Of a stretch of 64,000 nt of DNA, positions 12,561 through 24,690 are shown piece by piece (position 1 is the stretch's first letter; each line of letters opens with the position of its first letter). The DNA is from Metellina segmentata. Taxonomy: Eukaryota; Arthropoda; Arachnida; Araneae; Tetragnathidae. The translations under genes and the position numbers were made by a program. Location: NCBI GenBank assembly GCA_947359465.1, contig OX375882.1, positions 49,729,509 to 49,793,508 of the forward strand, read 5' to 3'. The notes under the pieces are model-generated. The model searched no databases and was not told where the DNA came from. It saw only the letters and a program-made list of their open reading frames with translations.

Positions 12561-15500
12561 CCTTATATACACACATGTCTTCACTAACGACACTACAAGG
12601 GGAGTAACTGGTCTTAATTTATTAAACCAGTGGTCTACAAACCTACTGGGAGAAGGATCATATCAATATATTGAAAGTACTAAGCGGGGACTAGATTGAA
12701 ATAATATATTATTCTATAAAATTATTTATTTGTACAGACCTAAAATAATAAAATATATTTTAAATCATGTAAACGTAAAATGTTGCAATAGAAGTATTTT
12801 CACTTTCTGTGCGCTTAATTTCAGCCAAATATTTATGCAAAAGAAGTTTCAAATTCAAACTAATTTTTTACTATAATATCGTCAAAAATAGTAGTAGTGT
12901 TAACGTACTTAACCAAGGGAAGCAAATTAAGCCACTTTTTGCCTTGGATTATCCTAGAAATGATCGCAACGCACGACATTACGTTTTTAACACAATGCTT
13001 TTTTAAAATTTGATGCTGAATTTTTTTTTCTATTATTTATTATTGCTCAACACGTACGTGAGTAGGATTACCATATAAATTTGCAAGAACCCCAAATTAT
13101 TCCTAAAGCAACAATTCCAGTTACGAAATTCCAATTTTATCACATGGTATTATGGTACAAACACACTGATATGTTCAGTTCTTGAAATATTTTCACCCAT
13201 CTCCTCCAATTTGCCCTTCAATGCTCAGAATCTTGTTTTTGAGAATGATAAAAATAGGATTAGATTCGTATTTACTTTGGTACCATCAATGCAATTTCTT
13301 AGCATTGTATAAAACTGATAAAATAATATTTGTGCATAAAATATGAATTCATCTCGGATGTCGTTTCGGTTTTGGTGAATATCGTTTTAATTTATTTAGG
13401 ACCCAGAGTAGTAAACCTGTAAATAATTAATTAAGATAATGAGAAAACGTGACGTGCCATTATATGTTTGTGAGAAGTAAGGTTGGTACTTTTCACACCT
13501 ACAATTAGGATCTAAATTAATTATCAGCTTTCGAATTCCGTGCAGGAAGATCCGTTAAAGGTCTTTTTGTTCTTGTGCTAATGCTTTTATTTCATATTAC
13601 TCTGTACAACACTCAATGATTAATCATGTATGAAATTATAACTGTTATAAGAGCATCTCAATGACTCCAAATGTTCAATGTGGCATTTCATGGGTGACAT
13701 GATTTTAATGGGTTATTATCAATGCAATACGCAAGAGAAATTTGAAAATACATATTTATTTCAAAAGCACAAAACTTAACAATGGGAAAATTTTATTATA
13801 CTTCCGGGAACCGAAATAAAATTTGCTAAAAAAAACTATGACAACTTTGTTTAGCAGAACTTTTGAAGGAAGAGTGATGTTTCGATAGGGGTGTTAGAGT
13901 CCCTCCATTGAAAAGCAAATATTGTAAAAATGTTTCTTGACAAACACTTTTGTCATTCTATTTAATATTTATATTAGAATAGTTCTGTACCTTGATATAT
14001 AAATGCCAATGTCTCACAGTCACACATTTTGAGGTATGTCTACCAATCACTTCAAGATAACGAAAGTCATAATACGAAAAAAGGCCAATGTTCTCCATCA
14101 ATACATTATAAGAGATTCAAAACACTGGGAAGTAAATTTGTGCGCTGCATTAAAAAAAAAAAACTTTCTTCATCAGATGTTACCAAACGTCTCCCAATTT
14201 GACATTGGCCTTTTTCTACTTGAGTTCAGAATGGATGTTTGTTAAAGGTGATAGATAACTAAATTTATTATGAACGAAAAACCTTGTTGTTTAGTTGTTT
14301 CCCTGTTCTACTAAACGATACCGATGATTTTATTGACGTTCATAGAAAATGTCAGACCAGATCCCATTTACCGGGAAGGGGCTGTAAGGAAATAGGCAGA
14401 AACTCCTCCCATTTTGAATTTCGGAATTCGCAACTGCGAGAGTAGTTTCCAATTTGAACTTCAAGACCATTTTTTTAACGCAGAGAAAAAGCATCGTGAA
14501 ATCTGCCTGTTAATTCACCCCCAAGACTAATTGCTATCCAATTTGAATAGCCATCCGGACAGACTGATAGACGGGAGAAAAATGAGGTCGAAGTGTTGCA
14601 TGTACCCTTTTGTCTCTGGAAGGCTCACTTAGTGGTTGCTAATCCCGTTAACTGGGCAGAAGGATTCTGGACAGTATTAGGTATGGGCTCCATGTGGGCA
14701 ACGCCCTGGCGATTGATGAATAAGGCTGGTAACAGGTTTGTCGAGTCTCATCGCCAGCAATGGATGGGGAGATATCCTTCTCCCTCGGTGGCCGCAGCGC
14801 CCTGTGTGGCCCGTCTCGTCCCCCTTGCAGGGTCCGTCTGCACAGTGAATTGCATTTGCTTTTCTTGGTATATCCCTGCAGCATGCACCCAGGTCATTCG
14901 TGACGACTTCGGCTTCGACAGACTGAAGCAGTAGCAGGATGCTTGCAAAATTTACTGTTGGAAAATATTTAACGGCATATATCTTGAAATCTGCATATTT
15001 TTCTTTTAGTGAAATTGTTCCCTCTTATTTTTTATTTAGTTTTGTAGTAATTTATCAGAATTTTAGTTAGAATCGTTTTAATTAGTTGTGATTACTATTG
15101 AGCGGTCAAAGTTAGCATGATTGCATAAGTGGTTTTCTTTTCACTGGATAGAACACATGCGATCCAGATAAAACCGTAACCAAGACATCCTCTTACTAGA
15201 TATATTTTTTGTCGTCATTGAAAAAAAAAAGGATTCAAGTTTTTACATTGTATACAACAGGGGTTATTTTCCTAAACCAGCGTATAATTATCTGTTGTTG
15301 ATGCAGAATTTAATGCCGGGTAGAACTGATAGAATGGCCAGATAAAATTGATTAATGGGCTAGAACAGCCACTTTTTTATCACATATCTTACAGATTTTG
15401 AGGTTTATTTGTCCGGAGATGAGGGTTTCCTAATCTAATAAGAATTATTTTTGATTTGATGCAGCAAAACAGGCCGTAGGGAATTGGCCATATGCCGAAA

Positions 15501-16628
15501 AATTTCATGTATTTAATTGATTGCAAAAGTCGTAATTTTTATAAGTCTTCGTCAGCCTTTAAATATGTGGAATTATTTAAATTCCTTTAAAAAAACATAC
15601 TTTTGAGATAGGAAGCCATAAATTTCAGGAGGGGGGGGGGCGAAAAGCAGCAAACAGAAACATATGGAAGTGCTGGAAAATGTGGTTTTTGAAATAACCG
15701 TCACTGAAATGTAAAAAAACCCAGCAAAACAACGTACTTTAATGGAAATTGTTCGAGCAAACAGTTGCGATCAGGATTTTATTTAGAAGAGGGCCCAAAA
15801 CGTAAAGTAAAATTTCATATGCAAGTGAAATGAGGAAGATATGTTTAGAACTTTACGTAACATGATTTTGGACCAGTTGTGAGAGGATTCTTACTGACAG
15901 CTGCAATAAATGCAGCTCCCAGAATTCGCTTTTTAATTTTTAAAATTAATAAAATAATGTCAATGGTTACATTTCGTCTTAATTTATATCAAATAGTACA
16001 TAATGTACAAATTATCCTTTTATTGAGATTAATTAATTATTGTTTAACCGGATTAAAGTATTTAGTCTTCTAGTCATCTTACTCATCTAATTAGCCCTCG
16101 TGTAACGAAAAATGAACCGAAAAGAGAAATAGATCCAGGTTAGACAAGTTCTTGAGAAAATCTCCATTTTTCAAGCATTCCTTTCTAATTTAAATACAAA
16201 TACACGAAATTCTAATTCTAGCAGTTTCTTTTGTATGACTCTTAATGCCGATTTCTTGACAAAAACGTGGTTATCTGGTTATTAATTGTGTTGTTGGATA
16301 AAACAGCAATATTATTAGAAATATCTAACTATCTAACTTTCTTTTATTCTCTCAAATGAGTAATGGTGATACAATCTACGACATTGCTTCTTAAAAGTGT
16401 TATCAAGAGATAAAAAGGAAATGTGATGTCTCATCATTATAAATATTTGACAACTATTACGATTTATTTAATAGTCGTGCACATCCAAATTAATGAAAAT
16501 ATTCACAAAATATAAATTTTAAAATTGCAATATGGCTAAAATGTTGCAAACAATAATTTGACAAAATGTTTTGAAAATTAATACACAACGATATATATTT
16601 CACACGAAGTGATACACTTCTGCTTCTG
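12561..16628. other. Non-coding sequence with one long-range inverted repeat
   Basis: Mostly AT-rich with no recognisable gene. A pair of inverted 15-16-bp arms lies at 14076-14091 and 14202-14216. A GC-richer patch at 14590-14935 has open frames on both strands (113 codons plus, 78 minus), but neither reads like a protein family. A run of ten or more G occurs near 15630. Confidence 0.55.
14076..14216. repeat. Inverted repeat pair, possible MITE remnant
   Basis: GAAAAAAGGCCAATGT at 14076-14091 faces its near-perfect complement ACATTGGCCTTTTTC at 14202-14216, about 110 bases apart. No clear target-site duplication is visible, so assignment to a transposon superfamily is not possible. Confidence 0.5.
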
Positions 16629-16636
16629 ATTTGAAG

Positions 16637-17138
16637 TAGGGATGCGACATCGATGTCAATGTTTTTAAACCATCGATGTTTTTTTTAAAAAACATCGATG
16701 TATTTAACATCGATGTATTGGGGTCGATGTTTTTGTAACATCGATGTTTATACTTGTCGATGTTTTTACGCTATCGATGTTTAATTTTTAAATGAGAAAA
16801 AAGTACCGTTATAAAAATTTTAAAAATTACCAAGTAGCATAATTTTTATAATCAGCAAATTGAACATACTTTTAGACCAAAGTGACCTTGGGTGAAGGGT
16901 CTGAAAAGTAGGGATGCGACATAGATGTCGATGTTTTATAAAAAATATCGATGTATTGGAGCCGATGTCGCATCACTATTTGCTAAACCAGTTTTAAGAA
17001 ATGGGGAAAAAAGTTTGAATACACTGAATTTTAAGAACATCGATGGTTTTGGGGCGATGTATTATCAACATCGATGTTTTAATTTTGAACATCGATGTTT
17101 CAAAACATCGATGTTTTGTTGTCGATGTCGCATCCCTA
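16637..17138. mobile_element. hAT-type MITE rich in ATCGATG palindromes
   Basis: The element begins TAGGGATGCGACATCGATG and ends with the inverse, CATCGATG-type then GTCGCATCCCTA. It is flanked by a perfect 8-bp duplication ATTTGAAG at 16629-16636 and 17139-17146, which is diagnostic of hAT-superfamily insertion. The 502-bp body has no transposase. It contains about eleven ATCGATG words plus several one-base variants, concentrated in the terminal parts. A second pair of terminal-like sequences lies inside (16909-16920 and 16967-16978), suggesting an internal duplication or nested copy. Confidence 0.9.
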
Positions 17139-17146
17139 ATTTGAAG

Positions 17147-18352
17147 CAGTTGTGTAACTAATTTGCGTCTGATTAGTTTGCACGCATATTTGAATGCATT
17201 ATGATCTCATTAAAATCTCCCAATCACGTTTTGTAGAGTTTGTAAACTACATCTTAATCTATATAAAAAGATCTCAATCTGAATTTCAATCAAAATAGTT
17301 CAATTTTTCCCCAACTGTTTAACTAACTACACGTTATCTTGAACTAAAAATATTTATCACATTTTTATTGATAGATTATGTTGAAGTAAACCAATTTGTT
17401 TGATTTAACAGTTTGTTTTGAAAGTAAAATAGAAGTTTCATTGAATTTATACAAATCACACAGCATGTCTTATCGATTTTTTTCAATCCTCAGTCCACCA
17501 GGGACGTATCATTTAAAAATGTATGTATGGGAGCTAAAGTAGTTACATACTTAAATTCCTAAAAATCTAGTAACTCTAAGAGAATCTGTTAACCATTAAC
17601 CGTTAATTAACTATAATTCAGTGTTTTTAGATTAGTTATATAAACATACTATTTTTAAAATTACCTATTTATACTTTTTTTGAACAAAAAAAAACAGTGA
17701 ATATATTGATAGTTAAAAATGTGACGTAAGAATCTTCCAAGGGCGAGTCCTCGGGTCGGGTTTATCAACTTTTAGATGGATAATATTACTGATATGATAA
17801 GCGATCATGTGATTCAGCATTAAAGACAAAAATGCGCATTTGTATCCAATAGGGGGTGGGCATGAGACTCTTGAACCTCTCTCTCTTTGCAATTCTTTAA
17901 TTCCATACGTTAGTTAAACCAGCCATCGATTGTATGAGGAGTGAGCTCGAATGAACTGATGACTGTGAAAATTAATTCTTCCACAATACCTGATTTCATC
18001 TGAAGAGTAGTTATTATAAATATTTCCAAGTTGTGAGTTTTTTTTTTTTGGGGGGGGGGAGAGAGCCAATTAATATTTTTTTTCTAGATTTCTTTTTCTA
18101 TTTTGTCATAACCTTTACAGAAGTTCATTATTTTGGTTGATATTTTATTGAGAATAATACTCCGTGGAAAAGTAAACCGAGAAAGTTCACCATCAACTAG
18201 TCTTTCAATGAATTACATTCTATACCTTCTGACTTAGTGTTGATCTGACTAGAACCTTTGATGAAAGTTCTTTTAGATCAAGGCCGGGAGTCGTCACACT
18301 GAAAACCTATATCGATGAAATTCCTTTCCTGAAGGAAATTTACAAGAAGGTA
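17147..18352. other. AT-rich non-coding sequence
   Basis: No gene or element recognised. A poly-T/poly-G junction sits at about 18040-18060. Confidence 0.6.
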
Positions 18353-18485
18353 GTCAGTTGAATTTAAGTCGTACTGGATTAACACAATAAGGTATTGGCG
18401 ACTGTCCGAGATTCCTACCAAAGGAAAAGATCTGAGGGCAACGCCACATAATTTTTAATCACGGTCAGATGACAAAGTCTGTTTG
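18353..18485 (-). repeat. 5'-truncated SINE tail
   Basis: Minus-strand reading gives the shared tail of the main SINE family: a TCATCTGACCGTGATT-type segment, then GGAAT-CTCGGACAGTCGCCAATACC and GTACGACTTAAATTCAA. The tRNA head is missing or unrecognisable. Confidence 0.7.
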
Positions 18486-20009
18486 AAAGAAAAAGATTCA
18501 GAAACTACTTGAGATTTTTTCTGCCCAACAAACCGAAAAGATGCATTTTACAATGCGTTTCAATCTTTTAGAACTACGTTTGAGTTTCTTAACTGCTAAA
18601 TTTATTTCTGAAGTGCTTAGTAATGGGTGAACTACACTAAGGTGTTTATTATGATTTTAGTTTCTTGTGTTCGTCTTAAACTTTGGTGTTGGCTTTTTTG
18701 TCTAAGAAAATCTACCAGATTTTTTCCTTTGAGGTTGCCATTTATGACCTACATACATAAAATCTTTATGTTTCAGTGGCAGACATAAGATAAAATTCGC
18801 GAAGAAGGGTCCTGGGGTATTCAGGTTTCAAAAACAGTGCGGCATTGAAAGAACCTATCTGACCATCCCACACACAATACTGCTCTATTTCACTCTCTTC
18901 TCATTCATATTTATAATAAACATTTACAAAGAACCCCTCTTTCCATCATAAAATCCTTGAAAGAATCCTGTTCTTCCCTATCGGTTATTGAGTGTGAAAT
19001 TATACTCCCCTGAAACGACGGAAGAAAGTGTCTACTCGAAAACAGACAGTTATCGCGTGTTCTTATCCGGCCGGCTTGTGGGAGTGGCGATTCCGAGAAA
19101 CGGTCCTCCTTCTCAAAAGGGGTTTGAGGAACCGCAGAACCCCTCTCCCCCGCTTAATTCACTCAATGTGACAAGCGGCGAAGTGAGGATTGGTGTGTTT
19201 AGTTAAAGTTGCTCCCTTCAGACGGGGGAGAAATACTCGGATGATGGGTGCCTAGCACGGGAGCAAGAGGTTTGGAAAGACTAGGTCTTGCTGTGTTTTC
19301 CGAGCTTGTTTCCGGGAAATTCTTAGGTTCGCAGAGGCAGACGAAAATGACTTTTTGGGACCTGGGACAAATAGGTTGATGTCGCACTTTGTCCAAAACA
19401 AACGTATTTAAGGAGCTAAACAAGTGTCTTATTAGTTTGCTAAATTAATAATAACAATTGGCGTGATTGCAAAAGAAACTAGCACTAATTGTAATTGCTT
19501 TTGTTAATGGGACTAAAAAAAAGGGCGTCCCCTGTCTTGTTTTCTGATCTCCAGACGTTTGAGAAGAGAAATGTCTCAACGTCTGGACAGTGATAAATGA
19601 CGATGCCTTGTTTTAAACGCTGTGTTATGAAGTTATGGAGTGCATGATAACATCATACTCGTACAACTGGAAAATACAGTGACAAGAATGAAAGTTTGCT
19701 TAAAATTATAAAACCATTTTAAAGAAGAAAAAAACTCACAGGTTAAAGATTTTTGTTATGTCATCCTTTAAGACATTGATGCTTTGGGCCACCTGACCCT
19801 GTTGACCATCTCTCCCACAGCTAGGCTTCTGGTGCTTCGACATTGGTTGGTTGGTCACCGCAGGTAACCCTCACCTCCCGAATTTTGCCAAGTTAAAGGG
19901 TTTACTTGTCATCCACGAAAAAGTGGAGTGGTCTCACCAAAGGAAACCGATATAATCCCGAGGTCAACCCCATTACCAGACGTCTGATATTACATTTGAC
20001 ATGGGTAAT
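18486..20009. other. Non-coding sequence with GC-richer island and hairpin
   Basis: Between about 18960 and 19620 the sequence is richer in GC and more complex than its surroundings. Open frames on both strands there lack domains. A cluster of homeodomain-like TAATTG/CAATTA words occurs at 19449-19510, and a tight hairpin lies at 19550-19587. This could be a conserved regulatory element; the sequence alone does not prove it. Confidence 0.45.
19550..19587. repeat. Perfect short hairpin
   Basis: TCCAGACGTTTGAGA at 19550-19564 pairs with TCTCAACGTCTGGA at 19574-19587 through 14 pairs with one bulged T and a loop of nine bases. No T-run terminator or known RNA context is visible. Confidence 0.7.
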
Positions 20010-20205
20010 ACATCCTTTTTATAATCCTGATAAAACATCCTTTTGATAATCCTGATAAAACATCATTTTGATAGTCCTGATAAAACATCATTTTGATAAT
20101 CCTGATAAAACATCCTTTTGATAATCCTGATAAAACATCATTTTGATAGTCCTGATAAAACATCATTTTGATAGTCCTGATAAAACATCATTTTGATAAT
20201 ACATT
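20010..20205. repeat. 25-bp minisatellite with higher-order pattern
   Basis: Seven complete 25-bp units occupy 20023-20197, with partial units at both ends. Units differ at two positions only (AAT or AGT at the start; CATCC or CATCA in the middle), giving three types in the order A B C A B C C. The almost identical units imply recent expansion or homogenisation. Both flanks carry a TACATTTGA word. Confidence 0.95.
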
Positions 20206-20992
20206 TGAAACGGGCCGGTAGGGTCTCCAGGGTTTTGTCCCAACTGTTTTTGCTTGTACTTTAATTTTATTACTTTGCCTCGTAGTTCGACGTTGGGTGT
20301 TCAAGGGTTGCAAGAGGTGGATGTGAACTGGAATTCATTTGGAGAAGATCGTCATTGGTTGTTATGAATTGGAACTATCACTAGCTATATCAGTTGTATA
20401 GTCAGAGGGTTATTTGAGGATTGGAGCCACCCGAAAATATTAGTTCCAATTTTTCATTTGCTTCTGAAAATTATAAATGCACATAGTTATTTTGCTTTAA
20501 TTTCCTACTTACAGTTTATTAGTTGAATTAGGGGACTGGTGGAAACAAAAACTAACACCTTATTCAATTATCAATTTTAGTGCTGATTATGACACCGAAT
20601 TTATCGTTTGATTCCAAAGTTGGCGTGAACCTTCTATGGCGATCACCGCACATTTTTCGATATCTGCACATGGCAGTCCTTATCCGAGACAACCTTTCAC
20701 ACCTATTCAGAAATGAACTGCCCACTTCTCACCATAATCACATTAAACCTATATATTCTATCAAGGACCTTCAAAGGTAACAAAAAGTAAACAATATTAG
20801 AAACAAAATTTTGGATATTTGCCTAGTGTTACCTAATTTCATAATAATGTTTTGTGAACATAATCTGTAAAAAAAAGCATGTGATTTCTATGCTTGCATA
20901 ACGGGGAAACCTACCTGACACATTATAAGAGAAGGATATTATAAGAGACTGGCTATGCTACTGGGCTACATTGACTCTGATACAGAACAATA
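20206..20992. other. AT-rich non-coding sequence
   Basis: No gene or element recognised in this stretch. Confidence 0.6.
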
Positions 20993-21650
20993 TCTATATA
21001 TATAATTCTCTTACGTGGCACGCAAAAAAGACGTTATTTATTTTCGCGTTTTGGCAACATTGTACGATTCTTTGTTTATCCCAAAGCCTCGCGCTTCAAT
21101 TGAATTTATAGCGTAATCGGATGAAATTTTATTGAAAAAAAAAAAGAAAAAGAATTTTAGTAGAGCTGTTGCAGTAAATAATAGAAATCAAAGAAAACGG
21201 AGGATCTTTTCAGGGTCATTTAAAAAAAAGGTCCGTTTTGAGGCAAACTATTATAGTTTAACATAGCTTGCATTACAACTTTCGACAACAAACTCAATGA
21301 AAAAGCGTGGGTGGCTCGAGTGCTGGGTAAATGTACACACAACCAACATGTTGGGTTTTCAATTTCCAAATCAACGCTCGCATTTCGAGTCAAAATTTGC
21401 TCAAAGTTTCCATTTGAATTCTGATTTCAGAGGGACTGTAAATATCTTTTCTGAAAAACAGCATAAAATTTAGATTTGAAAAATATTTTTTTGGAATATC
21501 ATATTTTGTAAAAATTTCCTTCTGCTAGGACACATGTCTTCATTTATGCGAGCGAAGCGAGCATCGGTTCGCGCAGCGAACCAATGAGGACTGCGAAGCA
21601 ATCCTCTGGGGGTTGGCAAGCGTTAGCGAGCAGGGGGCGGGCCCCCTAGT
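20993..21650 (+). mobile_element. Non-autonomous Helitron
   Basis: The 5' end TCTATATATATAATTCTCTT fits Helitron left ends, which start with TC. The 3' end has a GC-rich hairpin (AGGGGGCGGGCCCCCT) leading into CTAGT, the CTRRT terminus. There is no target duplication, as expected for rolling-circle elements. The base after CTAGT is A rather than the usual T. No Rep/helicase frame is present in 658 bp. The 110 bases before the end form a chain of short inverted repeats. Confidence 0.8.
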
Positions 21651-21780
21651 ATAATATATTATATTATTTATTTATTTAAACCTATATATCCCATATATTT
21701 TGTTGATGCTTACCCCATCATGCTAGATACGCTCATGTAGCACTGTTGGGAAAGTACGATTTTTCTATAATGGTTTAATT

Positions 21781-22345
21781 TTAAAGGTGTCCGGCACCTC
21801 CATAGACACCCATGTTAAATTTACAAACTTTGGGGGCATCTTATTTATTCATAAATTACTGTATTAATCTGAAAATTTTACAGTGTAATATTTGAATACT
21901 TTTAAAAACTTTGACTCGAGTTTTTTAGTTTAAAAAAAAAATTCACAAAGTTATATATTTTTTAAACTTGACAAGAAATGTGAATTTTTTTAGATAGAAT
22001 ATTTTCAAAAAAGTATGCATTTTATATCCTATTCCTCGAGTTAATATGTTTAAAAGTGCTTCATAAACAATCATAAAAAGTGTTTCAAGAATATAACTCA
22101 AGTAGTTTTTGAGTAATGTGCCACCAAGCGAAAAAGTATGTTCTGAGAAATAAGGCTTTAAACTTCGGAAGGACGTACGTGGCGGTAATAGTGCATCAAC
22201 TTTATAAAATATTTAAAAATTCTTCCAATTAAAGGATTTCTACAATTGAGGTATCGTTATAAAAAGGACATTTTAAGTTTTCCTAAACAGTAAAAATCTC
22301 AAAAATTATTATTTTTTCGTATTTTTACGTGCCGGACCACCTTAA
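21781..22345. mobile_element. TTAA-flanked MITE (piggyBac-like target)
   Basis: TTAA at 21781-21784 and 22342-22345 flanks a 557-bp element with 13-bp inverted ends AGGTGTCCGGCAC and GGTGGTCCGGCAC, which differ by a one-base shift. TTAA duplication is characteristic of piggyBac-type insertion. The ends do not start with the CCC typical of many piggyBac elements, so the superfamily is uncertain. No coding capacity. Confidence 0.7.
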
Positions 22346-23059
22346 GCTAGACAGAGGTATTCCTCTGGGATGGAAATGTACCTTTTCTGGTTTCAGGTAG
22401 CTACTTTACTCCATATTTTACCAAATCCTCAACTGTTTCGGTCTCTGGGATGCAAAAATGGAAAGGGATATATTGAAAAGTAATATTTAATTTCTTGTGA
22501 AAGCTTTTTCGGAGGTTGGCAATTACATGTAAGAGTGAATCGTAGCTAGTGAAGCATCCATAACAGCATGATTAGTTGTTTGGGAATCAACATAAACATT
22601 TTCTTTAGATGGATTGCTTTTGGGAAGATCTTTGAGAGTTCAGATGGTTGTTAGTTCAGTCTTAAATACAGAGAGGTGTTGACAGTCATCCTACATCTTT
22701 CTAGCCAAAAGCAACTAATTGAATGTACGTTTAGCCATAATTTGTACTACGATGTTACACATAGTTGACACTCTGATGCTGAGGAGCACAAAGTTGACAT
22801 GAAATGACACCCCCCCCATACAGGTCGCGGAAATACTCTCGATGGGTCACAAATTGAAGACACTACATCAGATGCTTCCACGAAAATATCCCTTTCAAAA
22901 TGTGAAATAATTCGTAGAATTACTTTGGACGCAAATACACTATATCCATCCACATAATCCATTTCACATCATATACATGGCACCTTTGTTCTAACATAAA
23001 ATTAGAAAATGTTATTATACTAGGTGACTTCTACACAAGTCGATTTTGACTGTGGGGAA
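22346..23059. other. Non-coding sequence
   Basis: No gene recognised. A C-run lies near 22811. The minus-strand frame around 22747-22962 has no domain. Confidence 0.55.
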
Positions 23060-23575
23060 GATTATGAATGCCCCTTAAGTTTATTTCATAGTAAAAAGCG
23101 ACGAACTATCTTCGCACTATTTCTGAGCTATGTCTTGCACTCTGTTCTAACAGTATTTTATTGGCTTGTGGCATTCTAGCACCAATGATACGATGTTTTC
23201 GGATTTCACCATAATTCTAAGATGATGACAAATTAAGTTATGCAATATTCATGATTAATTTATTTTTTGAAGCAAATACTTTTTTCATCAAAATTTCATT
23301 CAGGCAAAACAAAATTATATGTAAAAAAATTTTTTAATTATATATCTTCAATACATACAAAACTGAAAGGTCGATTTCACAGAGCTCTTAAGAAAGAAAA
23401 TAACTGTTTTTAACGAATGATTTCACAGATATCTAAGTTGCATAATAACTTCGACTGGTAAATATGTTACCTCGACCTTCCGCCTACTTAAGACAAAAAG
23501 TTTTAAATTTCTCTAAAGTCCAGTTTTTATACTTTCTAACAGTGATATTCCAAGATTGGCAAAGTTTTATTTTAC
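23060..23575 (+). repeat. Dispersed repeat, copy 1
   Basis: This 516-bp segment recurs in the same orientation at 30366-30855. Shared words in order include GATTATGAATGCCCC, AAGTTTATTTC, GGATGACAAA-type, ATATTCATGATTAATTT, GATTTCACAG-GCTCTTAA, AACGAATG-TTTCACAGAT and CAAAGTTTTATTTTA. No open frame spans it and no terminal repeats are clear. It could be a non-autonomous element or a segmental duplication. Confidence 0.85.
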
Positions 23576-24251
23576 CTGATGTTTTCAATCGATACCTGAT
23601 ACTACTTTTTATAATTCAGGTATTTGGTTTCTAATTGGAAACCACGTACATCGATTTAGAATGATAAATGTGGTTACTTGACTATTGAGTACAACTTTCT
23701 CTAAAATCCAGTAATATAATTTGGAAGGGTTTTATAAAAGGTAGGTAAATAAAGTAGGTAATAAAAGGTTTTGTTTTGTATATTTTTAAGTACTTTTATA
23801 AAACCTAATATTACAAACCATTACCGTATTGAACAACCAACCAACCTATATCATAACCAACAAAAACTTATTATTGTTGGGAACAATTGAACTAAAGAAT
23901 TTAAGGATATATATGGCTGAAATGTACACACAACCCAAAAATAAAATTTCCTAAATATAATTTATTTTCGACCTAATAAAATAATTAATCTTTTTTATTG
24001 AGGAGTAGCAAAACAAACAGCAGTAGTAGAACAAACAGAAATACAAATACGATCATTGAAAAAATGCAGAATTCTGAAAACAAACGAGATGTGAGCTAAC
24101 GTATTGGATTTCGACGTCTCGAATATACTCAGAAATAATGCAATTCAAAAGAGACTGTTGAACAATATTGTTAAAGATGACAACGATTTATTTACAAAAC
24201 ACACTCTCAACACTTAAAAATACTCAAATATGATAGTAACATTTCGTTGTC
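23576..24251. other. AT-rich non-coding sequence
   Basis: No gene or element recognised. Confidence 0.6.
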
Positions 24252-24690
24252 TTAAGGTATCTGAATAGCTTAGGAGGCAATATTTTGAAATTAGATTAAA
24301 TTTTTTTTTATTAATTTCTACTAGAAAAGCTTTTTATGGCAGAAAATATTATGTTTAAAACTTATTTTTAAAAATAAAAATGGAGTAAAAAGTCAAAATT
24401 AGATGGAACGAGATTCTGCGATATTGTATTTTGCGAAGATTAACTTTTATCGAAAATTGCATTTCGAGAGAAAACTTTATAAGCTCCTCCCCATATTAAA
24501 TACAGATGTCATTACTTTTTAAAAAACTGTATACATCCAGTTCTCATGGTCGCAGAAGTGAAATACTAAGGAATTTGAAGAGCTAAAGAGCTGTAGTACA
24601 ATAGTCTATATAATTTGAAAAAAAGTACCCCACACTGCAAATTTGGATGAAAATGGCGGTTTAAAGTTATACAGGGAACGGATATCTTAA
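24252..24690. mobile_element. Possible second TTAA-flanked MITE
   Basis: TTAA at 24252-24255 is followed by GGTATCTGAAT, and TTAA at 24687-24690 is preceded by the inverse of GATATCCGTTC. Seven of eleven bases match between the ends. TTAA is common in AT-rich DNA, so this is a weak call. Confidence 0.3.

Noticed and set aside
14593..14934. 113-codon plus-strand open frame in a GC-richer patch
   Set aside because: The translation has no recognisable domain, and the minus strand is open as well. The open length is explained by GC content.
16925..17161. 78-codon open frame rich in FEHRCF-type repeats
   Set aside because: It translates the ATCGATG repeats of the hAT MITE and is not a protein.
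20010..20205. CRISPR-like array
   Set aside because: The repeats are directly adjacent with no unique spacers; it is a minisatellite in an animal genome.
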